Source of the DNA: Ctenosaura bakeri
Taxonomy: Eukaryota > Chordata > Lepidosauria > Squamata > Iguanidae
NCBI GenBank assembly: GCA_948474755.1
Contig: CAOLHI010001431.1
Location: 310,001-374,000 of the forward strand
Direction: 5' to 3'
DNA length: 64,000 bases
Part shown: positions 1 through 13,700 of the stretch, piece by piece
Layout of the letters: each line of letters starts with the position of its first letter
Position numbering within the stretch: the stretch's first letter is position 1
Position numbers and translations under genes: made by a program
The notes under the pieces: generated by a model
The model's database searches: none
Told to the model about the DNA's origin: nothing
The model's input: the letters and a program-made list of their open reading frames with translations, nothing else

Positions 1-2844
1 AACAGGCCAGGTATAATCAGTTGCCAACTTGGTCTGCTCATGTAATGTTAAAGAACAGAATATACCCTAGTATAGCCATCAGAGTGTAAAATAAATGCAA
101 TATAGTCAACTATATTGGTGACAGTGTCTGCATCAGCCAGGGTCATTAAGGAGGTGGCTACAGGCTGGGATAGATGCCAGATGCTCTGGAATGTAAATAA
201 AAATAAGAAATACCTCCACAATTATATGCAAGAGAGGACAGTCACTAGTTTGATCTGGAAATGAACATCCTTACAGATGCAGTTACTAAGGCAAGTGGGA
301 TAGTTACAACATCTACTGAACCCTGGGTGGAGCTAGAAATAAGAGACATGAAGAACAGGTAGTAACGACTTTTGATATAGCTTATTTTGATTGGTCAGCT
401 GACCATCTAGATGTAAAGAGAGAATAAAAAGAACCTGAGAAATAGCTCTTATCAGGATGAAATGAGCACGCCTCTAGCACAGAAGAAGCTTCAAAAGCTA
501 TTCCTGATAGCCTTGACATGCTGTCCCAAATGCTGATTTATGCTGGTAAGGCTATGGTAAGAATTGATATAGTTATGTTGTAATGAATGGCTGTCAAGCT
601 TCAGCAAGAAGAATACCCTTGGAATCCCTTTGCAGTCACAGATGCCTCTTTAATAGATGTGTAATTCTCTAAACAGATGAAAATGTATACCTGAATGGAT
701 TATTGACTAAGTTTCATTATTAAGATAGTTAAAGATGATACAAGGGACAGAATTCTCTCCAAGTGAAAGCCTTTATGAAATGTCTATATAATGCCTTAGC
801 AAGTACTATGTGAAAATATGAAATTATAGAAGAATCTGTTGATGAGGAGGATGATTATGACAGATAAAAGGCTATGTCAAATGAGTTAATGGTTAATTGT
901 TACAAAGCCTGTTAAAGAACTGAATGGAGAGATAAATTCCCTATGAAATCTCCTGATGAAAGGGTAACATTCTGATAGCCACACGGTATGATGCTGTCTT
1001 ACATGTAAAGGAATACAGTGAAAGCTTAAGTGTCTAGATATTGCTATGTTTGTGCATTTCCCTAAGGTAAATGTTATGCCACATCTATGAAAGCTTAGAA
1101 TAAATAACTTAAAGGCGTACCAAAAGAATCTGTTCATTTCCCATATAAAAATCCTGAAATTCTAAGAGTTAAAAATGATTGAGTGGAAAGTTGATGTTAA
1201 CTCATTCTGTCTGGTTTAACCATCATCATGAGTTGGGCTGGGCACTTAAGTGACCAGAAGTTGATAAGAGTTACTCCAGACAGAATCCAGAATTAGCTGA
1301 CAAGTGGCAAGGAGCATCAGTCGCATAGTCTAGGAAATAGGAATGGGGAACCATGGCTATTTCACTGAGTCTGGGACTTTACTCTTGGTTCAGTGGGTGT
1401 TTGGTTTTGTTGTGCTTGCTAGGTCTGTCTAGGCTTTGGTTGAATGGGTTCAGATGAGTTTGCTGCAGTGGTGTGATACTGGGTAGGAAAGTCAGTAGGA
1501 TTCACTTGAAGTTTTATGGGCTTTCTGGATTTACTAGGCTTCCATAAGAGGACTAGACTGATGCAAGGAAGTATTGCATGAGATATGCTTTCTCCCCAGG
1601 TATGGGGTGCTGTGTACCTTGGTAGGCTGTGTGTGGGTTTTAATATTTGCAGTTTTCCCTGTTGGTGGTGCTTCTTGAACCAATTGTAACAAACATCCTG
1701 GACACTGGTTGTTGCCCTGTCTTACTTTGTAGGAACTGTGTTTTTCATGTGACTGGAGCACTGGACTATGTTTTGGAAAGTCTCATGTTCAGGATGTGGT
1801 ATTGGGCCAAAGGTTAGCAGCTTGCAAAGCCAGCTGGCTGCCAAATGTCTGGTTGCATACCTTAACTGAAGATGAACTAGTTCTTGCAGCCATTTTAAAT
1901 AGGCTGGATGCTTTGGAGCATAGGAATGTACCCATGAGTGGCATGCCCTCTGAGAGCCAAAGAAGTGGAAGATGAGCTAGACACAAACTAATCAAATTAC
2001 TAACAAGACTCTTGTTTGTCTATCTATGTCAGAAAAAACAAACCTCCTAAACTTGTCAAGGTTGCATATGCTATCATCTGCCACCTTTACTATCTGCTTC
2101 TCTAAGGTTAGGGATCCAGCACTCAGGAATGACAAGGGTGGAGTATAGAGATTGGGCTGTGGAGAATCCATGAGGGCCAAAAGGACTATATCTTTCTCCA
2201 GTTTGAAGTGGAATAGATGACCCAGGAACCAGGATGACTAGGAGACAAGGCACAGGACAATAAGGTTTGCATTTCCTTCCAGAGGCAGAAGACACAGTTT
2301 AACAGGAACTGAATTTGGGATGAGAAAGCCAAATTCGACTAGTGATTTGTGACGAATCCAGATTGAAGTGCTTATGCAACTTGCTGGCATGGAAAGAAAA
2401 GGGTCTTTGTACCATGTCTGTAGGATGTAAATAAGGCCAAAGAAGCAGCTGATATGACAAAAGCCTTCCAGCTGTGGAAGGCGCTGGAAGGTTTGTCTCA
2501 GGAGCTGCACACTCACCAGGATACTAGGAAGCCATGGTCTCCCCTGCTGCTTAGATACCTCTAGGGTGTTTGGTCCACCATCCATGACTGACAATATGTA
2601 GCATTCTTACTGCATGCTGTCATATTGATATTGTCTTTGTGTGCATTCAAAATAGTGAGCTGGTGACTTCAAAGCAGGATTAGTCTGGCAAAGCCCCACA
2701 ATACAATGATACAAGCTTCTTTCAGGGTGGCAAATACCGAGACTTTGAAAAGGAACAATGTGTTGAGGCTATACATGGATGAATTCATCCTGGACTGATC
2801 CCTTCCGCAAAGGACTAATCACATTTTTGAATGAGCCTCATGAC
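1..2844. other. Unassigned sequence
   Basis: No gene, tandem repeat or mobile-element signature could be named here. Plus-strand translation of about 600-1200 shows runs of plausible protein-like sequence broken by many stops, so a very old decayed element is possible. The open frames of up to 118 codons on the minus strand (1.5-2.6 kb) show no recognisable domain. Confidence 0.3.
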
Positions 2845-2876
2845 AATCATCATCATCATCATCAACAACAACAACC
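2845..2876. repeat. (ATC)n(AAC)n microsatellite
   Basis: Six ATC units followed by four AAC units. Confidence 0.9.
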
Positions 2877-3110
2877 ATAAGAACAATACCATACCAGATA
2901 AAAAATCCAACTGACCTACTTTGTAATTAGAAAACTATAGTTTAATTGCATTGCATTTATTTTAAGTTGGAAGCATCATTAAGTCCTGGTTTTCAGCTAA
3001 AGATGAGGTATAAATTAACAACATCACCAACTGGAGAAAACATTCTGCTTTTCCCCCACTCTAACATCAGTTTTCCACAAAACAACACTGCTACATGTGT
3101 GGGCTGAGCT

Positions 3111-3164
3111 TCTGTCTCTGTCTGTCTGTCTGTCTGTCTGTTTCTCTCTCTCTCTCTATCTCTT

Positions 3165-3205
<41 letters not shown>
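3111..3205. repeat. Compound (TCTG)n(TC)n(AC)n microsatellite
   Basis: TCTG units at 3111-3141, TC-rich at 3142-3182, and an AC run at 3183-3205. The open frames on both strands here are repeat artefacts. Confidence 0.97.
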
Positions 3206-6200
3206 TGTTGAGCACCTATGTCAGGAAGGGCTGCAGTGATTATACTTGGGCAAAGCATCTTCCAAATTACAGAATGGAACAGACTTTACAGACCCCATAA
3301 CTTCTCTATAGTGCTCAGCCACTGGAATGGAAACACTTCAACTAATATAGATGTACTTGCTCTTATTGCAGTCCACCAACACATTTAACCTCCCCGGTGA
3401 CAGTATTAACAGATGCTCTTTTTAGAGTCAAATGATTAAATAAAAGTTATTTTTTCTGGTAGAAGTGTCAGTCAAGTGAACCTGGCATGTACAGTAAGTA
3501 GAAAGTCTAATTTCCCCAAGCATTTCAGATACTTTTCTTCTTCCTTTTTAAATCCTCTTGTGTCATAATAATAATAAAAAATTTCTTTTCCAAGTTTTTT
3601 ACTTTCTCATTGAATTCTTTGATGCAGCCAAATGTTTTTCATTTTAAATTCTCTTGAATGAAGGAAAGGCAATATATTTCAATTATCATTGGGCTAATAT
3701 CTCTGCCAAATTTAACTGCTCTGTATAAACCTCAGATGAGAGCATAGGATGAAATTGATAAAATTAGACATCTTTGGCTGAGTTGCTCACATCAGAATTA
3801 TAAGTTTAGATGACAAAATTAATTTAAAGAATGGACCCTGCTGGTTTCTACTTTACAGCAATATAAATGCCACCAAGAGTCAGTCCAGATGGATGACAGT
3901 ATTATGAAAACATAGTGAATGGGAGACCAACAGGGTCCCTATCTAAATTAGATTTATAAATTCAGCCATATGAGAACAAGATACTTAGTTGGCACCAGAT
4001 CAGGGAATGCATAACAAATGTGAATCACAACATTCTCCTTTGTATTAAATCAACATATGAATTTCACTCAACATTTTTTACGTTTTTTGCCCATGGACTT
4101 GTGTTTTGTCAACATACAGGTTGTGCCTGAAGTGGAAGTCTTCATTTTCAGGAATTTTGCTAGTAACTGTTAGAAGTAGCCTCTAATCTTTCTTATCCTT
4201 CAGCAGAATAAATGAAATATTACCAACACACAAAGTACAAAGCTATATCCTCAAATGTGTATATCTTATTTTTAATGAGCAATCATTTTGGTTTTACTGT
4301 GACAGTCTCAAAGCTTCATTATATTCACAGTTCATTTTTAAGAAAAAGACCTATTAGTGTCAAAAGCTCCACCTACAGCTTTCTATTTTGAAGAAATAAA
4401 TGGTGTGCAGATGGAGTCTTGGATGTTTTCCAATTTTTTTCTTTTGTATTGGTCAGTGCCTAGATTGAGATATTAGAGAATATAAGGAAGTGCTGTTAAA
4501 AGTAGCAAGTCCATGTGTTTTATTTCATTATGGAGTCTGGCAGCATCAGATGTGCAAGGTACTATCATCCTGCCAGAAGAAACAGTGGCTGAGGTCCTAC
4601 ATCACTTCAGCATAGCATTTATATCTGCTTGTGGAGTTATGTTATGTTATGTACTCCCTATACTGAACACCAGCATAGCATAACGTAGGTGGATTAATGG
4701 TCAATGCACATGGCTGACAATTTATTGTGCCTTTCCAATAGACAATGCGCAAAGACAATGCACAAGGCAGTATGCATTCACACGCTACCATGTGCACTTT
4801 AACTCACAACCACATACACAATGGCTCCATGTGCACAATTCTTCTTATACCATTGTCAGCTGGATACCACTGTTTTGCAATGCCCCCCCCATCACTCTGT
4901 ATGCTTACTGCAAATTACAGCTCCATATGTTAGTAAAAGGATTCAGCCAACTTTTGTCATGTATTATCTAATTAAAGTTTGAAGATATTTCATTCCATTT
5001 CTCCAAATACGCAGGACTGTGGACTCATCTGCCTTTTTACTTCTTTCAAATGTTTACTTCAACTATTGTTGTTACTTATGTTAGAAAGTGATTCACTTCC
5101 ATCTGTTCTTAATGAGTAGTGAATGCATTATTTTCACATATTGGTTCTGAGGTGTGCATTTCTTTTAAAATATACCTAATATAAAACTGGTTTAAAATAA
5201 AACCTAATATAAAACTGGTTTATAGGGAAACATTAGGAATGAATATGTGTTGCTGATGGTGGATATACTGTTTTGCATGCTTTGATGTGTATAAAATGCT
5301 GCGCAAATGTGGCCACGGTTAGATATGTACTAATTTATCTAGATGGGAAAAGCCCTATTGAATTTGATGGGATTAAAACCTAAATCCTGTAACTCTCAGG
5401 GATATCCCAAACCTGGTGTTGGATAATTTCCCAGCTCTCCAGAGCAGGTTTCCAGGGAACATGGAAGCCTGCAGTCAGAAGAGGAGATCACTCCTTCTGC
5501 TAGATTTTTATGTTTTGTCAGCAGGGATCTAGTATTTGATTCTGCCCAACTCACCTGGAAGAGTACTTGAGGCCTAAACCTGCATGGACCCCACAATTGG
5601 CTATGGATGTTCAGCTCTTGCCAATTAAGTTTTAGATAAGACCTTTTCTGTGGTGGCCTCATCTTTATGGGATGATTTATGATGTGTTGTCAGAGGCGTA
5701 TGGGCGGTAGGTGATGAGGGCAGTCCATCCCAGGCAATTTTTGGGGGGTGCCCTGTGTGTCAGAGCCATGCCCCCTGTGTGATGTGGCCATGCCTCTGCC
5801 CCTCCACTGCCCCTCGCCCCACTCCTCTACCTGAACTCCAAGCTATGCAACTGTGTGTTGCTAAATAATTGTATTTTACATGCAGTGTTTTAAAATATAA
5901 CACTGTAAACTATCACAAGAAGGCTCCTCCTCAAAAGAAGATGTCTTTGTCTGAGTCCTCAGTAAAACCTCTAGGAGGTTCATGAGGATACCATCTTTGT
6001 GTGTCTAGTTGCAAAGCACAGTTAGCCACTGCCTGGCCTTTTTTCACCCTCCCCCAGCTACCAAATAGCCATATGGAGGCACCCCAGCAGCAGAAAAATG
6101 AAGATGTGCATCTCCAGGATCATTGTGTGAAGGAAGTACTGGATGCCTTTTTCTCCAATGAGCCTAAAAAGACATACATGGGTGAAATGTCCATTGCATA

Positions 6201-8337
6201 CAATTAATAAGATTTCAGTCAACATATATTAAGGTGGGCTAAGAGCAGAAAACAAAACATACACATTTTTTTCAAGACAGAAGGAAAAAACAAGTCTTAC
6301 AATCCATTTTGGCAGTTGGAGGGGATGAGGATGAAGGTGGAAGTCTAGGAGATACAGTGAAAATAAAACTTTCACATATCTTCTCACATAATGTTTTTTA
6401 AATATTAAATAAATATATTTTTAAATATCAAGCAACATGATTTAATCTCTGCTACAAGTGAAAGGAAACTCCTTATCATAATTTTTAAAGCAATCTTAAC
6501 TACCAGAAGTTCCTTCCTTACACCTCATTCTTCATTATCTCATTCCCATTTTCTTAGCTAATAATAACTTAAATACTTGTTTTCTGTAAGTCATCGTAAG
6601 TTATTGCTCAGACTAAACTTCCTGTGACTTTGAGACTTTAAAGAACAAAATCCATTTCCTTATGGACCTAAGATAATCCAAACTGGCTGGGGTTGAATTT
6701 ATCATTATTTTCAGTGGAGCACTGAAGTCAGAAGAGAATTCATCTGGTAGGCAAATGAATATTGCCATCATCAAATAGTGTATGTTAAAATGAAAATGCA
6801 GTTTCAATTACAGAGCATTTCACATATGGAATCTTAAATCTACTTTTTAAACATAAAGCTTGCACTTCCTTTTCAAATGGTATGTAAAGTTATCAAGCCT
6901 CTGGACCTGTACTTTCTACACATATCTTTACATAAAAATTCATTTGGTTTTAAGTTAGAGAATGGATATTCCATTCTTGCGGTTGATAATAGAATAAAAA
7001 GAGAGCAAAGAGAAACCAATGTGTAACCTTAAAAGCATTATTATTAGCCAGGCATCTAAAAGTTTTAATGTACTTTTAAAATTATAGCCCCTCTCACTTT
7101 ATGTAACATTAATTTACAATTTTATAGTGCACACATACTGCTGTTTCCATAAGGTTGGGTAGGTGGGTGAGGAGGGAGTGAGGAGAGAACAGGAAGAAAG
7201 AAACTTCCATCTAGAATGTAAATCAATATGTTGGCAAATATTCCGTAGCTGTTAGCTTTCAGATTTTCAGTATAAATCCCAGGCTAGCACTTTTTCAGCA
7301 TTTCAAAAGTTAAGAGGACTCTTACCAGAAGAAAGTGTGGCTTTTAAAACTGAAGGCTACTTCTGTTTTTTATTTGTTTTTCCCACACAAAAGCAAGGCA
7401 TAAACTGTTTTCCATTGGTATGTTCCTAACGACAAAACATGAGCTATAAAATTTTGTAGCGTTTAATATGAAACAGTCCATCTATGTAACGGGCAAAACT
7501 AACATCTTGTGCAACAGGCAGCTCTTTTTCTTTTTTCTCTTCTCTTCTCTTTTTTGCAATAGCCAGGAATGCAGAATAACTTTCATTTGTTTAGCCCTAA
7601 TCAGTTTCATTTATTTGTCAAATTTTTAATGGATGACACCATACCACATCTCTTTTTCGCCATATAAGGACTCATACAAGCATCCTCTATAAGCTGTCTG
7701 TGGTCAGTTGCTACTGCAAACAAGATGATTATGATGATGATAGTGATATTTTGAGTAGAAGGAGAAAAAGTCTGAATCAGAGAAAAGTGAAAGAATGAAA
7801 ACAACTCTATCAAGAATTCTGGTTAGGGATATTACATTTAAAACTGAAAATGAATCCTCTGTTATAGAATGAGATTGTGAGTTGGAAAGAGATTGATCTA
7901 CCTACCTATCTACCCTATAATCAACGGCAGGGGTGGGGCCACTTTTGTGCCCCTGAAGTTTCCTACCAGTTCCACAATGCCTCTTAACCCTCCATTTAAA
8001 AAAAACAAAAAACAATGAGTGTGATCTTCAGGCATTTTTTTCTTAAAATTGTGCACAACCATGTGGAAATACTTGAAAACACCTCCATCACCCATACAAC
8101 TCCCAAAACTCCAACTACCTTTTAAACCACATTTTTTGCACAGTCCCTGTTTAAAAAGGCAACAGGAAGTGACACAACATCCCTTCCTGTTGTCACTTTG
8201 AGAAGAACAGCAGAGGAAAATGGTTGGAATTACAGAGGGGAGTCAGTCTATGGCTTGTAGGAGGGTTTGGGGAGGAAATTGGTCCAAGGCCCCTTCACAG
8301 TTTCCAATGCCTAATCTATAGGAATGTTGGCTTATAT
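3206..8337. other. Unassigned AT-rich sequence
   Basis: Mostly unique-looking AT-rich DNA. Small items only: a 21-bp duplication around 5175-5222 (ACCTAATATAAAACTGGTTT twice), a GC-richer patch at 5690-5850 that may be the end of an unidentified DNA transposon, and an AACAGGAAG/CTTCCTGTT inverted pair near 8160-8200. No gene recognised. Confidence 0.3.
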
Positions 8338-8341
8338 CTGC

Positions 8342-9239
8342 TGTTACTGCAGGTTAGGCCTCCATGGAGATAGCATAAAGACATCATTTTGATATCAATA
8401 ATTTGGATCTCTTCCACCACCCCCTCCATGTGTTTGTGAGGCCCCCGGACAAGCACAGAACTAGGCTTGGCCATCAAACGCTGCAATATCCCAAAACAAT
8501 ACAGGCAGGCCAGAAATATCCAGATCACCGCTTTAGGAGACCTCTCTGAAAACACCCTCATTATGTATGCACGCTGATTATAAAGGACTCCCTGCCCTGA
8601 GCAGGCAACTTGGCAAGCTGAATACTCAACTGCCAAGCATTAAGCATTTGCATACTGTCTACCTCTTTGTCAATTCGGACCTAACTCAATCATGCTAAAT
8701 TTTGACCTTTCCAAAGCTTTGTCTCGTGCCTGAAACTCATTGTTTTCTCCAAGTACGGAATAGCCTACAGTTACATTTCTCCCTATAAAAACCCCTGATT
8801 CCGAGATCTTCCTCAGACCGCTTGGATCGCTCAGGACTTCCACCAAGCCTTGCTGCTGCTTTGTTTGGTGAGCTGCCCCCTCAGTCCCACGTACTGAGAC
8901 TCTAGACCAATGAATTCAAGCTTCAGGACAGGTGTCATATCACCCAATTCAACTATCCCTCTCAAAATCCCTCTATACCACTCCAACCTTTATTTTCCTT
9001 AGTTACTTGTGTGAGTGTGTTGCATACACTGTTTGTCTGTATTTAATAAAAATCTCAATTATTCTTAAACTTGGTGTGCTCCTTGGCTTGGCCTGACCCC
9101 GTAGACATTGGGTAAAAGATTCTGCTGCGTTGCCCTGCCTCTCGCATTGCTAACTTGTGCTCTAGCTAATTTCCCCAAACTTAGTTAATTGAGAGCGATA
9201 TTGGTGTCCCTCCCAGGATCCCCAGTAAACAGGGTAACA
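8342..9239 (+). mobile_element. ERV solo LTR (copy A)
   Basis: 898 bp running from TGTTAC to GTAACA, so it has the TG...CA ends with a 6-bp inverted terminus expected of an LTR. The flanking 4-mers are CTGC (8338-8341) and CTGT (9240-9243), a target duplication with one mismatch. A TATA box (CCCTATAAAAACCCC) lies near 8781-8795 and a poly(A) signal AATAAA at 9045-9050, which gives plus orientation in U3-R-U5 order. No internal retroviral sequence adjoins it. A 4-bp duplication fits gammaretrovirus-like (class I) ERVs. It is about 90% similar by eye to copy B at 23.1 kb. The open frames inside are antisense and chance. Confidence 0.85.
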
Positions 9240-9464
9240 CTGTCTATGGGAACTTTGGCTGAAATCTAGTACTTCCACTGATGGAGCATAACTGTAGCTC
9301 TGCTCTGTTGATAGCAAAGTCCAGGATATGATGTCTTCTTTTCTTTTCCCATGTTGCAGAAGTAGCTGGACACTCCCAGGTGCAGCTCTGTCCCCAGTCA
9401 GCAATTAGCCACAGAGGTGTGCCAAAGGAGAAGCAGCATCTCCTTCATTCTCAAGTGTTAAGTA

Positions 9465-9559
9465 AAAGGATTAAGGTAGATCAAAGACCAGGCCATATGT
9501 AAGAACGAAGAGGCATGCTGACCACTAGAAGTACTGAGTTGGCTATCCTGAAGCTTACA
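9465..9559. repeat. Direct repeat, copy 1
   Basis: Matches 10074-10169 with scattered differences. Shared blocks are AAAGGATT(A/C)AGGT(A/G)GAT, GAAGTACTGAG(T/C)TGGCTATCC and AAGCTTACA. Probably a relic of a dispersed repeat; the family is not recognised. Confidence 0.65.
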
Positions 9560-9888
9560 GGGAAAATTATTCAACCTGGATTTGCAGAATAGGACTTAAA
9601 TTAGCTAGAACCCAGCTCCTGACTGTCTGCAAAGCACAAAAGCCCACAGATGCAGAAAGGCTGCCAGCTTTGGAAACTAACAATCTGGAAGCATGTTTTA
9701 TCCTTACCAGCCCTCTATCAGAACAGACTTACAGGTATGTTCAGAACGAGAAAACTGCTAAAGCAGTGCTAGAGTATCTTGAAAAGATGTATAAACACTC
9801 ACATGCCAATTGATGTCTTTTGTTGCTAGAGTGATTAATTGGTGCATAATGTAACCAAATGAGAATGACGGGAAATGTTGGTTCAGTA

Positions 9889-9966
9889 AACTACAAACAC
9901 CAGAATTCTACAGGATGTTGAAAGTGGAATAATAGTGCTGTAACAGGGTAGTGCAGAAAGGCCCTA
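9889..9966. mobile_element. MITE subfamily A, right half
   Basis: CAGAATTCTACAGGATGTTG, AAAGTGGAATAATAGTGCTG and TAACAGGGTAGTGCAGAAAGGCC correspond to the right arm of the subfamily A MITEs. Confidence 0.55.
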
Positions 9967-10073
9967 AGAGCCTTTGGTTTCTTTGCTCCTTAAACAGTAT
10001 GCCTGATCTTTGGCAGACACACACACTATCAGGTTATGGAAGCCCAGGCCTTTGTTGTTTTAAGAGATCTGTG

Positions 10074-10169
10074 AAAGGATTCAGGTGGATGAAAGAACCA
10101 AGCCATGTGTGAGAGCAAAGAGGCATAGTAACTACTAGAAGTACTGAGCTGGCTATCCCCAAGCTTACA
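10074..10169. repeat. Direct repeat, copy 2
   Basis: Second copy of the 9465-9559 repeat, 609 bp downstream in the same orientation, with about 80% identity by eye. Confidence 0.65.
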
Positions 10170-11102
10170 CTAAGGACAGCTCCCAGGTGCATACCAGGAA
10201 TTGATCATTGGTTGGGAGCAGAAGTAGTGCCCCAGACCTCCAGCTGTCCTTAGATACCCATTGAAAAGGCATTGTATAGGAACATACATTATCTCTCCTT
10301 CTGCAACCTCTTATAAAGTATTTCCACTGACATAGCCAGGGTTTATGCTTAAGTTGGCTTTGATAAGCCAAACTCTATATAAAGCAGGTTTAACTGATTT
10401 CCATGGCACTCTAAATGGCACTAACAATTAGATTTAGATATAACTGAAAGTACTTTTTTTAATAGTGGGAAGAATTTATGTAACTTGTGTATAATAATAA
10501 TCTGAAACCATGACAAAAACAATCATAGTTAGGGAAATCCCAATTTCCCATACAAACCATCAACTGAAACTTATCATTTGTGAAATGTCCTGTTCTTCTT
10601 CCTGTAAATGCATAAATTGTGAAACCAACTAACAAACATACTCTTTTTCTATAATAAATAATGCCAAAATAGTTGCCTATTGGTGGCAATCCTCATAATC
10701 AAACTATGAGGATTATTATCATTAAGTACTTATTTGGTTCACAAATCCCATTGAAATGTAATTCAGACAACATTTTCCTGTGAATTACGTGTTCCATCTC
10801 AAAAGTTTTCTGTCATTTAAGTGATTTCAGTTAATCACTGGTGAAGCCCAAATAATCACTTATTGGCATATTGTCATTTTAGCTTCCATCTCGTAAAGGA
10901 AAAGGCAGTGCATCAATTGAAGAATAATTTAGGAGAGAAAGAGAGTAAGTGCTTCTATATCAGTGTTATATTTATGCCTCTTTGTTAAGATACTCAAACA
11001 GAGGCTCAATTGGGTTCAATAAGGCAGGCTTAAGTAAATGTATATAGGATCGGCACCAAAGGGATTATTTTTTTTAAAAAAAAGCTGTTTATAGTACTGT
11101 TA

Positions 11103-11288
11103 TTGTTGTATGCCTTCAAGTAATTTTTGACTTAACGGCAATCCAAGGATGAATCTTGGGGGGGTACCTTTGCCTCTCTCTGAGGTTGAGATACTGTGAC
11201 TTGCCTTCCATGGCTGAGCAGGGATTTGGACTCTGTTGTCTAGAGTGATAATCCAATACTCAGACCAGTATGCTGGCATTCTTTATAG
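11103..11288 (+). mobile_element. Sauria-type SINE
   Basis: It starts TTGTTGTATGCCTTCAAGT with TTTTTGACTTAACGGCAATCC, then TTTGCCTCTCTCTGAGG, GTGACTTGCCTTCCATGGC, GAGCAGGGATTTGGACTCTG and ends with a CCAGTATGCTGGCATTC-like segment. This is the order known for squamate Sauria SINEs, which use the BovB LINE machinery. Confidence 0.7.
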
Positions 11289-12477
11289 TACAGTGTGGAC
11301 TTTAAATTGAAATAATCTTGCAGCTCTAATTCTAGCCTGCTGCTAAATATCCAATTTTATTTCCCTAATTATGTGGCAAAATGTTTCCTGCATTATTGTT
11401 CAACTTCAGATGGTATGACTGATTTATTTACTATGGTATAAAATCTTTTTAATTTATAGCCCAATACTAGCCATGCCTGCTCAAATCTCAGCTCCATTGA
11501 ATGCAGTAGGGCGTATGTGGATAGGACTGCAAACTTAATTGTCAGTAACTAAGACCTATTCAAAATGTCTTCTTTTCAGATGAAAAATAATTTATTTACT
11601 CCTGGATGATTTGCTTTTGTAAAGATTCCAACTAATGTCTGGCATCTCTTTTCCTGGGTGTAAAATATGACATCTTGAAATAAATGCCCCTGTTTTACTT
11701 CTGTCTTTCAGTTTGTTTTCTGTTCACACTTCCCCTTTTCCTTTGTTTAAAAATATTTCAGCATATTTCAATCCCAAGACATTGGCTTGTTTCCCATGTA
11801 CATAGGATTCTCCTATTTCTCCTCTGCTTAAAAGTACAGGTAATGTCCTATAATGAATTCCGCACCTGAGTTGCTGAAAGACATTTTATGTACTGAGATC
11901 CCCAGGGTTTTTTCAGGTCTGCAGATTATTATGTAGCAATTAAAGCAGGCACTGTAGTAGCACTCTTATTATCTTAACAGATCTCGATTGTACCGTAATT
12001 GACAGAGCACACTTAATTTGGGGCATTTGTTAAATAATGTCTGGAACAGTTACACATTAAACAAGGGGAACGAAACCACATCCCAGGTCACATTACTTTA
12101 CAGAGATGGAATTAGCAGCAGGATTATACTAGTGAAATTTGATGCTTTAGGCAGAGCATGGGGATCTTTTCACAAAGTTTTTCAAATATCTTTTCACTGA
12201 TTAGCAGCAGCCATATCACATGAAAAGTAACTACAGGGGTTCTTAGTGCTTGGGAAATTATGGCAATTTCTTTTCCTGTTCTGATACCAGTGCTGCTCTC
12301 ATTCGCCTTTGCTAAAATTGAACAGAAAGGAAAATAAAATAAAAAGAGGGCAGGAAAAATGCTCAGGCAACAGTTTGGAGCCAATGTTTTTTGCCACTCC
12401 AGACAGTGGGACGGTAGGAAAGAGAATCTCTTCCAATTTCTCCCTCACCTTGCAGCCTCCGTCACCATGGCCTAGAC

Positions 12478-12605
12478 CAGTGGTTCTTAAGATGGGGTCC
12501 ATGGAACCCTGTGGGGCCACAATGTCCTCACCTGGGGTATGCGAGGTGTGAAGAAATGCAGGAAAGAAAGGAAAGAAAGAAAGATACAGGAAAGAAAGAA
12601 AGAAA

Positions 12606-12645
<40 letters not shown>

Positions 12646-13013
12646 GAAAGAAAGGAAGGAAGGAAGGAAGGAAGGAAGGAAGGAAGGAAGGAAGGAAGGA
12701 AGGAAGGAAGGAAAGTCTTACATCAATCTCAAAGAGAAGGAATCTTTTCCTGGTGACAGACATCATTTGTACAAAGTTTCATTACAATATCTCAGACCAT
12801 TCAAAACTGTAGTTTGATAGAAAAATGTGCTCAGCATTTGCTATTTCTGAATATGGTGAAGACATGCAAGTGAATGATGCTGAGTGAAAGCATGTGGCAT
12901 TTCCTCCTACTGTGCATAAAACCAGAAGCTGCCTTGAATTAAGTGTTGGTGGTCTGTGGCAACAAAATATATTAAAAGGGGGTCCCTAGTAAAGAAAAGG
13001 TTAAGAACCACCT
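12478..13013. mobile_element. hAT-type nonautonomous DNA transposon
   Basis: 536 bp with termini CAGTGGTTCTTAA and TTAAGAACCACCT, typical hAT (Charlie-like) ends. An 8-bp target duplication GCCTAGAC flanks it at 12470-12477 and 13014-13021. The inside includes a long (GAAA)n(GGAA)n microsatellite and no transposase. Confidence 0.85.
12559..12714. repeat. (GAAA)n(GGAA)n microsatellite
   Basis: A compound purine tetranucleotide repeat inside the hAT element. GAAA units come first, then a nearly pure run of about 14 GGAA units. The long Lys/Arg- and Phe/Leu/Ser-rich open frames here are artefacts of the repeat. Confidence 0.97.
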
Positions 13014-13678
13014 GCCTAGACTGTTTCAGACTTTGAATTAGGTAGGGAGGATGGGCATAAGAGACTGAAGTGGGAGGGCAGGCTGTGTTATAGCTGTGGC
13101 AGGATGGCTACATGCCCTCTCCATAAATATACTATTCCCTTAAAGAAATTTTCTTTCAGTCCATGAATTTCTAGCATTGCAGGGAGCAAGACATGGGATA
13201 TTTTTTGCACTTAGAACTCTTATATTCACCGCGCTAGCATTCCCTTGGTAACTTCGTGTGTTATTTCTCTTTGGACACCTAAATTCTATTTCTAAATGCT
13301 CAACTGAAGTTTAAAGTTTCTGCAGTGCTAGAAATTTTGGAGGAAAATTTAATGAGGGGGCAAAATTCTTATTTGAGGGCAATGCCCTCATTTTGCCCCC
13401 TCTCCCAGCTGTACCTCTGATCATCTTTTTATGTCTTCTTCCATCAGACGTAGTTTTCTGGATCAAATGCCTTCTAGAAGCAGAAGGAGATCTTCTGAGC
13501 TGGAACTCATACATTGGTTAGAAGACATTTCGCATGTTAGTTTTTAACCTTGTTTCCCACTGTTACGTTTTTTGTTTTGTCAAGGTTGGGTTTTTGGGTT
13601 GGGATAAACAAGAGCTCTTTCATATTTATACCATTTTTTGTGTGTGGGGGCATATTTTGTATAGGCCCACTAATATTA

Positions 13679-13700
13679 TGTGTGTGTGTGTGTGTGTGTG
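13679..13700. repeat. (TG)11 microsatellite
   Basis: A pure TG dinucleotide run. Confidence 0.95.

Noticed and set aside
2993..3300. Open frames rich in Arg-Glu or Ser-Leu
   Set aside because: They come from the TCTG/TC/AC simple repeat.
8316..8636. Antisense 106-codon open frame, also seen at 23173-23415
   Set aside because: Both lie antisense inside the solo LTRs and have no domain; the likeness reflects the LTR copies.
12299..12817. Long Lys/Arg-rich and Phe/Leu/Ser-rich open frames
   Set aside because: They are translations of the GAAA/GGAA microsatellite in different frames.
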